Below are positions 57,666 to 64,000 of a stretch of DNA of 64,000 nucleotides, in pieces. Numbering within the stretch: the first letter of the stretch is position 1; each line of letters begins with the position of its first letter. The notes under the pieces are model-generated. The model searched no databases. It saw only the letters and a program-made list of their open reading frames with translations, and was not told the origin of the DNA. A program made the position numbers and the translations under genes. Source of the stretch: Ramazzottius varieornatus (taxonomy: Eukaryota > Tardigrada > Eutardigrada > Parachela > Ramazzottiidae); NCBI GenBank assembly GCA_001949185.1, contig BDGG01000008.1, forward strand, positions 307,648 to 371,647, read 5' to 3'.

Positions 57666-58414
57666 ATCGCAAATACCGCGGCCGTCAAGCAATGGGTTCC
57701 ATCGTAAACAGCATCTTCTCGTGGAGTACCGTGGTCTCGTGTGTAAAAGTCTTGGACCTTGGACAAGTTACCCATCGGTATGACCATCACAATGTCGCAG
57801 CAAGCCATGGGATGGAGTCTTCCTGCAACCAAGTGCAAGCCTTTGTTACCAAGATATTCACCGCATCTGGAGGAAACCAGGAACCACAGTAGCTTAGTGC
57901 ATCATGCGGTCCTCAAGCTTCGTACCGGTTATGAAAGACGAGTTTGGCGAGAAGTAGTCCAAGACGACATCTAGCGGTTCGCCCTGCACAAGGTTCGTTG
58001 TGGTCTCCGGACCAATATTGGGAAACGTCTTGCAGCTCGTGTTCAGACCTTTGAGATTTTAAACAAGGTTAACTTGGCCAATCAACAAAGAAGACCATCA
58101 GGTTTCACTAAAACGGAGGAAATTTTACCTTCGGGTCGCCATCCAATAGCAATCCAGTTTTTGCTTTGAGCTTGAAGAATCACTTCAATTTCCTGAGTAC
58201 TGTTCAAGATACGTCAGTGAAAGGTGAAGTTGGAGGACTTCGACGGTTTCACCTGGTAGTCTTCCGGTTTGAAGGTGATATTCGCGACCGGTAATTCCTG
58301 CATGCAGTTGGGGCCATGATGGCCGGCAAAGCAGTAGCAACGCCGCTTGGGGTACGACTGGGCGTCATTGTCGATGCACTGTCCGTGTCCGCGGTCCGAG
58401 TTTTGCACAGTCAT
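57666..58414 (-). pseudogene. EGF plus N-terminal half of a DOMON domain, on the minus strand, with in-frame TGA
   Basis: Reading minus from 58414 (acceptor cttccgcag): an EGF-like module GHGQCIDND, RRCYCFAGHHGPNC, then the first DOMON strands SSNFTFH. TGA follows at 58216-58214 where the family has Trp, then RILNSTQEIEVILQAQSKNW and IAIGWRPEG. A segment GLNTSCKTFPNIGPE lies at about 58055-57960. MACCDIVMVIPMGN, then DFYTRDHGTPREDAVYDG and HCLTAAVFA end at a donor (gtaggg, 57665). These match the animal DOMON pattern (C-D-I-V, YTRD-S-TPR-D, LTAA). The second half of the domain is missing on this strand but present on the plus strand at 58705. DOMON domains bind heme or sugars, and proteins of this type are extracellular. 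Confidence 0.65.
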
Positions 58415-58704
58415 CTGCGGAAGAAAAGGAGAAAGCTTCACTTCAATTCACTGTCAGTTCTATCGAAGATACTCTAGAACACATCGTGCGAAAAAGTTAT
58501 CACAAAATTCCACCTTTGTATTGACAGAGTAGCTTCAGAAGACCCGACCACCGGCATCATAACAGCAGTGTTTCAGAAACCTTTGATGGGTATATTGAAA
58601 TATGCGTATCCTGATATCGTGAATACCCGAATGCTGTCTTTTTCCGAATAATTTTCATCCAGTTTTCTAAAACAATCTTGTTCATCTTCTGCTCGTATTT
58701 GCAG

Positions 58705-58967
58705 CTCGGGAGCCGGCTGATCAGTCGATTACTATTGGAATGATGCATGTCATATGGGCGGTAGGACAAGATCTTTACAATCCGCCATCAGCCAAGGATC
58801 CGCCCATCGATCCGATGGGCACCAAAATGGCCGCCAAACCGTCGAACCCAGATCTGATCCGTGAGTTCTATCGCAAGGGTGAAGTTTACGAGCATGCACA
58901 CAAACCGCAGAATTGTTGGTACTGGAGTCTCGACCTATGCATGGGCGACTGTACCCATTCTCCATAA
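58705..58967 (+). pseudogene. C-terminal half of a DOMON domain, plus strand
   Basis: After an acceptor (gtatttgcag) the frame reads REPADQSITIGMMHVIWAVG, then QDLYNPPSAKDPP and LIREFYRKGEVYEHAH. This is the EPTDhsI - mHVIWAxGQ - FYxxDELKYHGH order of the DOMON C-terminal half. It ends TAA after GDCTHSP, probably past the real domain end or a frameshift. It is on the opposite strand from its N-terminal half. Confidence 0.55.
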
Positions 58968-59212
58968 AGTAGCAGTTGCACTAAGGCGTGTTTTGAGAAC
59001 AGGATCCCGGAGGTACAAAGTTAACGGCTTCTGTCCCTTTGCATGAAGATAACCGTGGCTGCATGCGGATGTTAAGTTTTATTCAGTTGTCAGTAAAACC
59101 CATTTTAGAGCAAACGTTGTGTGTACGAGAAAAAATTGTCTTACACCCAACTTTGCATTCTGTGAGACTTTACGAGTTATATTCTGCTGGCTTAGCGTGC
59201 ACCACGTACACT

Positions 59213-59866
59213 ATGGCGACATCCATGACCTTGTCGATGGGCTTGATTTCGGTGATCTTTGCTGCTTGCTTGTTTGTGTACCATGCAGAAGCAAGAAAGT
59301 TCAATAGAGTTGAAGTGGAAGACTGGGAGAAGTTGCCGGAAGATATGCAGACTGACTCTTCCGACGTCGGCTCTTCCCTTGAAGCTCGCCAAGGCCAGTG
59401 TCATAGGTCCTGTTCCAAGAGATGCGTGGCGCAAGAAGGGCAACTCACTAGATGCCGCACTACCTGTACCAAACGATGTCTGGTCGGAGATGAGGACACG
59501 GACGAAGATGTTGCGAATACGACAACAAGAAGTTCCGGTAAGTGACCGTAAGTTTATTCCCCCCACGTTCGGGGCCATATACAGTTGTGTCACGTATACT
59601 TTTGGATCGTTCGGATTTTTAATGGTGAATCCTACGTTGCAGCCTTCAGGTCGACAACGGTCCCGTCAGTCCCAGACCATACCACCACCGCCACCTTCAA
59701 CACCACTACGACCGTCGATACCGCCATCGAAGCTACGACAATTCCGTCAACCCTCGGTTCTGTAGTTCCAACGAAAACGAGGAGAAACCGAATCACCAAT
59801 CGGAACAAGAAGCTTTCTCCCGACGGCGAAGTTGTCTGGTTGGCCATTTTTCAAGAGACGGGGTGA
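59213..59866 (+). CDS. secreted Cys-rich protein with Thr-rich tail, unknown family
   Basis: Exons 59213-59537 and 59643-59866 join in phase 1 to 549 bases (182 residues). A signal peptide (LSMGLISVIFAACLFVYHAEA) is followed by an acidic linker and a compact module CHRSCSKRC, nine residues, CRTTCTKRC. This is two CX3CX3C clusters, consistent with a disulfide-tied helical hairpin. Exon 2 adds a mucin-like Thr-rich stretch (DHTTTATFNTTTTVDT) likely to be O-glycosylated, then a basic end (KTRRNRITNRNKK). The mature protein would be extracellular. I do not recognise a family and assign no activity. Confidence 0.6.
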
Positions 59867-60097
59867 TCCTCTAGATGCCGATAACGACTAACCCGGAACT
59901 GGCTCCACAGTATAGCCTGACCATAGCCTAGTACTGTTTCTCAGTGCGATGTTCGCGCTTTTTGTGCTCCTGCTGAATTAATAATACCTTCGTTGCTAAT
60001 CTGTTGCTAATTTTAACAGTACCAGTACCTGACAAGATTATCAAAGCAAATCAAAAGCAAAATGACAGTTATTGGGAACTGATTAAACCAACAACGT

Positions 60098-62773
60098 TCA
60101 TCCTTTCTCAGGTTTACCAGCGTTCTTATTCTTGTCTACAGTCCCACCAGTAAGCCGAAGCTCCGTTCCGTCTGATAGTTTCGTACTAAGGGCTTCTCCC
60201 CCGATTGTTATGTACTTTTTGGGGGTCGCAGACAGTTTCAGCGTCGGTGGCTGTGTATCCCGGAACATGGCCAGCATCCTGTCCAGCTTGGCCACTTCCG
60301 TCTTGAAGTCCACACCAAGATACCTGCCTGGTGGCCCTTTAGCGTGCTTTCGTTTCCCCGCTCCATGCTTACCTTTCACACCTCCATGCGCGCCAGGCCC
60401 GGTCGTTTGTTCCGGCACGACGATCTTCCTTAAATTCGGGCTGAGTTTGAATATCTGTACAGAGCCCGTTTGGTCACACACGAGAACATACGGCCCCCAT
60501 GGGTTGAACCTGACAGTTTCCGGTCGGCTCTTGTTCGTCACAGCCACAGTTTGAGAACATAGAGGAGTATATTTCGACACCGCTAGATCGTAGATTAGCA
60601 GTTGACCGTCGGTCAGCAATGCAGCGAACATTGTGGAGTTGTATGGTGCCCAAGCGACGTCGCGCACTCCCACGTCGAAGCTCCACTTGAAGATGTGACC
60701 GTCTTTGAGACGATGGAGGTCGAAAATGTAGATTTTGTAGTCGTAGCCGCAGGTGATGAAGACGTCTTTGTGGTAGGGGTTCCAGCGGACCGCGGAGACG
60801 GGGAGCTCGTGGACTCGCATGGAGTGCTTGACGTGCCGGAAGACGTCAAAGTCGCAGAAGTGGACGAAGCCGAAGAGTGTGCCGATGAGGAACAGGTTCT
60901 TTTGGAGAGGACAGAAGGAGACGCAGTGAGGCTGATCGAGGTGCCAGTTGGGGTTGTGGAAGAAACCGGGCATGCTTGTCGAAAGAAGCAGCCGCGTCGG
61001 TATCAGCGTGTGCTAAAATGATAATTGTGACCCTAAGCTAGCGGGAAAATGGAAGTCAATTCGAAATAAGGGACCAGGTTAGTTTAATACCTTCTCGATG
61101 GTCCATTCCCTGAAGTTTCCTTCCAGACCAACCGAAAAAAATCTAATATCTCCATCTGGATTTTCTTGTAGGAACTTGATCTGTAAAAGGGATTGTCACC
61201 ATAACATGTCTCCACAAATAGACGCAACACTAAAACGGGCTACTCATACCTGGCAGACGCTTCTCGTGTGGACTTCATCGAAACAGGAAGTTTCGGCCAC
61301 TGGACCGTCGCTCCTGACACCCAGGTTGATGTAGATGATGTTGCCGTTATTCGTCCCACCAACCAAGATGAAGCCCTTGGGATGAATGTCGAAAGCCATG
61401 ACAGGCTTCGCAATGTACTGAAGATACTCAGGATAAACCGGATTTCGTAGCGAGAACCATGCGACGAAGCCAGTCGTCTGCCCGGGACCGATATGCGGGT
61501 CCCATACTGTCAATACAAATAGAAATTTCGTTGCATCACACGTACAATTAGAATGTTTTAGTGACTACAGACTTCCAACGAACCTTCGTCTCGTCCTCCA
61601 CTACACACAAACATATCAGGATACCGCGGATGCCATATGGCGTATTCCATCTTGACATCTTTCAGCCTTGGATGATGAAGGTTCCAAAGCGGCATCAGGG
61701 AACCGGTAGAGCGATTTCCGTCTAGAAGGTCTTCAAAGTACCGATAGTCTTGCGAGACCGGCAAATGGAAAGGCTGAAGAATCAGCTTCTCCATCAGTTT
61801 CAGACCGCGGAAAATATGCTGAATATGCCTTTGTTTTTCCAGAGTAATCAGCTTTGTCGGAGCGATGTGGGTTGGCCACTCGGCACCATCGGCCACTTTC
61901 CTTTTGGTTACATCGATCTTCTTGTGTGTCGGTATCAGATTGAGTACCCACTGCTTCTCAAAGCCGGCTTTTACTTCCGCCAGAATTTCACTGTCGTGCT
62001 TGCGGACTTCGACGACGGAATGTTGGCCTGAAGGGTGAGAATGATCCTCCTTCACATCTGCCCGCTTTCTTGCTTGGTCGGCAGCGTATAGATCATCGAT
62101 GGCGTAGCGACGAATCTTTACCCGGAAGTTCATAATTGGCATTTCATCAGTCTCACTTGCAATCTCCTTCATAACGAATAAATACAGTATGAAGTGTCTA
62201 TCCCTGATACGGAATATCTCATTACGGGAATAAATTAAGGACTTACGTACGACTGTCGCTGCCATATTTGTTGTGGGCGGAACACCGACTCGATGTAGTT
62301 ATAGCGCTTCCGCGGACCCGGAAGTTGCTTGCCATCCACGACAGGAAACCGCTGAGCTCGTTCTTCGAGCACCGCCTTTCCCCTCGCAGAATTCACGTGA
62401 AGCTTTGTTCCCACTTGGAGAAAAACAATTTCCGACTGACTGATGTTCTCCTCTTCCGTGATCATACCTGTCTGAACACAGCGACAACTGACTTTAACTA
62501 CTTCACTGGCTTACTATCATACTACGGTATTCACTATTGGTACTTCGCGGGACTAACCTAACCTTCTGATTATATTTTACGAGGTTCACAGGGGCGTTAG
62601 GGTTGTGATCTTCTCGCAAAATATTCAGCGTTTGTTTTAACAAAGCCAGGTCCTCGGGTACTTCCTGGTCGATGGGGGCCACTTTCTTGCCGCCTTTCGT
62701 CAAGTGACCGAAACCGCCGGGGAAGTAAGCCAAGCGAAATTTTTGACCGAGAGTCTTTCCGGGACCAGCCATT
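60098..62773 (-). CDS. DNAI1: axonemal outer-arm dynein intermediate chain 1
   Basis: WD40 scaffold at the base of outer dynein arms in motile cilia and sperm flagella. Exons run from MAGPGKTLGQ at 62773 to about 62563, then about 62467-62247, 62170-61592, 61508-61252, 61183-61095 and 61015-60098. Family landmarks: LNILREDHNPNAPVNLVKY near the N-terminus, and PLWNLHHPRLKDVKMEYAIWHPRYPDMF opening the propeller (shown here in parts: PLWNLHHP, AIWHPRYPDMF). SLRNPVYPEYL, AFDIHPKGFILVGG, AVRWNPYHKDVFITCGYD, DVAWAPYNSTMFAALLTDGQ and LSPNLRKI follow. The C-terminus is Lys/Gly-rich. The frame also extends upstream of 62773 to an acceptor near 62850, so an earlier start is possible. Confidence 0.9.
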
Positions 62774-62898
62774 GTAGAATGCCGTCTGGTGTTCGTAACA
62801 GCGGAAGGAGGTCCGAAGATGGAAATCCGCGGCCTGGCGGAAACCTTTACACACAGCAAGAAACAACTGTAAAAGCACACCGGAAACAACGTTCGATA

Positions 62899-63720
62899 TT
62901 ACGGTTGTTCCTCGTTCGATGATGTTACCTTCTCGATAGCGAAAGCTTTCGGCGGCAACAGGGCCAAAGTGCGGGTATAGAACATTTCACAGGAAAGTAT
63001 GTGTCGCTGATACACACGGATTTGCCGGCAGAGGTCCTCGTACTGATTGGGCGTGCAAGTTCGTTTCCGCATGGCAGAACCCCGAGCTGCCAGTCGATCG
63101 ACAAAGTCCGAACCAAACACTTGTTCCAGGATCCGTGCAGGTAAGGAAGGATTAGTCTTTTCTCGTCTGTAAAAGAATTCGATAGCTTCCTTCTCCGCGT
63201 TGAAGGGCGGGAGACGCAATTGGCTCGCACGCCGCTGATGACGAACAGTGGAAGCATGGTGGACAAAAGATTCACGGTTCCGCGAGTAGTGAGACTGCAA
63301 CGTTAACGAGAATTTCATTGGGGGAAAAGGTGACAACAAGAACTGTCAAGAACAAGGGATAATTCAACATAGAAATTCTGAGGCTCGATGCCGAAATTCC
63401 GCAAAATTTAATCTGATTACCGGACGGCTCCTGAACGCTTCCGACATTGTCACGCCAAAATTAATAAGCTATTCACAAAGAGTGTTCTTTTCCTTCATGA
63501 AACGCAATTCGCATACGCACAGCAAACTAGATTCATCATAAAATTCGATTGACAACAGATCCCATATGCATCGTGGTCTAAACAGTCCAAAAGACTTACC
63601 GGGAGTTCAAATCACTGCGACGCAGGGACAGCAACTCGTATTCCGGCTGAGAGGTTGCTAAGTTGTCCGCTGCTGCCTGGACCAGTCGGAAATCTGGAGA
63701 GATCGTGAAGACGATGCTGC
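62899..63720 (-). CDS. upstream exons, either a separate gene or an N-terminal extension of DNAI1
   Basis: Exon about 63298-62931 encodes SHYSRNRESFVHHASTVRHQ, AIEFFYRREKTNPSLP, and FYTRTLALLPPKAFAIEK. It then either continues to TAA at 62899 or splices at gtaaca (phase 0) to the acceptor near 62850, whose frame is open into the DNAI1 start. A further exon about 63720-63602 reads CSIVFTISPDFRLVQAAADN up to SLRRSDLNS. Its phase to the next exon does not fit my boundaries. No domain recognised. Confidence 0.45.
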
Positions 63721-64000
63721 ACCTAAACTAAAAACAAGTACTTTCCCTGGAAATGGCTATCGATCGGTAGCCACTGTCCGGCATTGTAACCCGCAAAGCG
63801 AAAGCATGTAAACTACTCCCATGCACACTGTCGCTCTCCGCTTCTGCGCCCGTTTAGCGAATACCAGTCAATGACACAATCAACACCAGTCCAACATGCA
63901 GAAACCGCCTGTTCAAAATCTTAGACCGGTTTGTTGTGATTTTTGGTACGTCGTGCTGTGTCCTGATCGAATAATCAAGATTATCGGATGTATGAGCGAT

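Noticed and set aside
8011-58216. Idea that TGA encodes Trp or selenocysteine in this genome
   Set aside because: TGA terminates several intact genes here, and neither interrupted gene belongs to a selenoprotein family; mutation is simpler.
60602-61021. 139-codon acidic ORF on the plus strand
   Set aside because: Antisense to the DNAI1 WD40 exon, which is clearly the coding strand.
1-64000. CRISPR arrays, bacterial operons, rRNA or tRNA genes
   Set aside because: No regularly spaced repeats, no Shine-Dalgarno-led gene strings, and no cloverleaf or rRNA segment that I could recognise; spliced genes show eukaryotic DNA.

Overview
The window is nuclear DNA of a small, compact animal genome. 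Genes are dense on both strands and are split by many short GT-AG introns, often 50-120 bp. The gene set is metazoan: a Knirps-class (NR0A) nuclear receptor, an RNF11 ubiquitin ligase, a Cappuccino/FMN formin, an axonemal dynein intermediate chain, a Tudor-domain germline-type protein and 7TM gustatory-receptor-like genes. A Knirps-type receptor together with Gr-like receptors points to a panarthropod. The compactness would suit a tardigrade, but species assignment is inference only.

Layout. 0-9 kb: 3' part of tRNA dimethylallyltransferase TRIT1 (+), HSPBP1 (-), then two tandem 7TM chemoreceptor-like genes (-), the second apparently broken. 9.7-15.2 kb: a four-TM membrane protein (-), an LRAT/NlpC-type protein with a C-terminal anchor (+), aprataxin (-), a FAM210-type mitochondrial protein (+) and a 72-residue one-TM ORF (+). 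15.9-23 kb: GABA transaminase ABAT (+), an unrecognised secreted protein assembled from phase-0 micro-exons of 9-12 bases (+), and RNF11 (+). 23-34 kb is poor in genes: a decayed coding stretch hit by a 1.97-kb Tc1-type transposon, dispersed repeats and a few unassigned exons. 34-46 kb: knirps-like receptor (+), a BTB-BACK protein (-) and an RRM plus multi-Tudor protein (-), followed by a 592-bp TA-flanked mini-transposon. 47.5-53.6 kb: formin (-) and an ALIX-like BRO1-only protein ending in a CAAX box (-). 54.7-60 kb: a coiled-coil protein (+), an EGF-DOMON locus whose middle exons lie on the opposite strand from its flanks, and a secreted cysteine-rich protein (+). 60-64 kb: DNAI1 (-) and exons just upstream of it.

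Most conserved genes are housekeeping or developmental and form no operon-like pathway. RNF11 and the BRO1 protein both relate to ubiquitin/ESCRT membrane traffic. DNAI1 and the Tudor protein suggest motile cilia or sperm and a germline RNA pathway.

The most unusual items are the micro-exon gene at 19.8-21.1 kb; a family of short hairpin repeats, all eleven of whose recognised copies lie in introns; the intragenic inversion of the DOMON locus; and the ALIX-like BRO1 domain that ends in CIIS. Exon boundaries were chosen by eye from splice consensus, reading frame and family similarity. Where I say exon lengths sum to a multiple of three, I checked this by arithmetic on my chosen boundaries.
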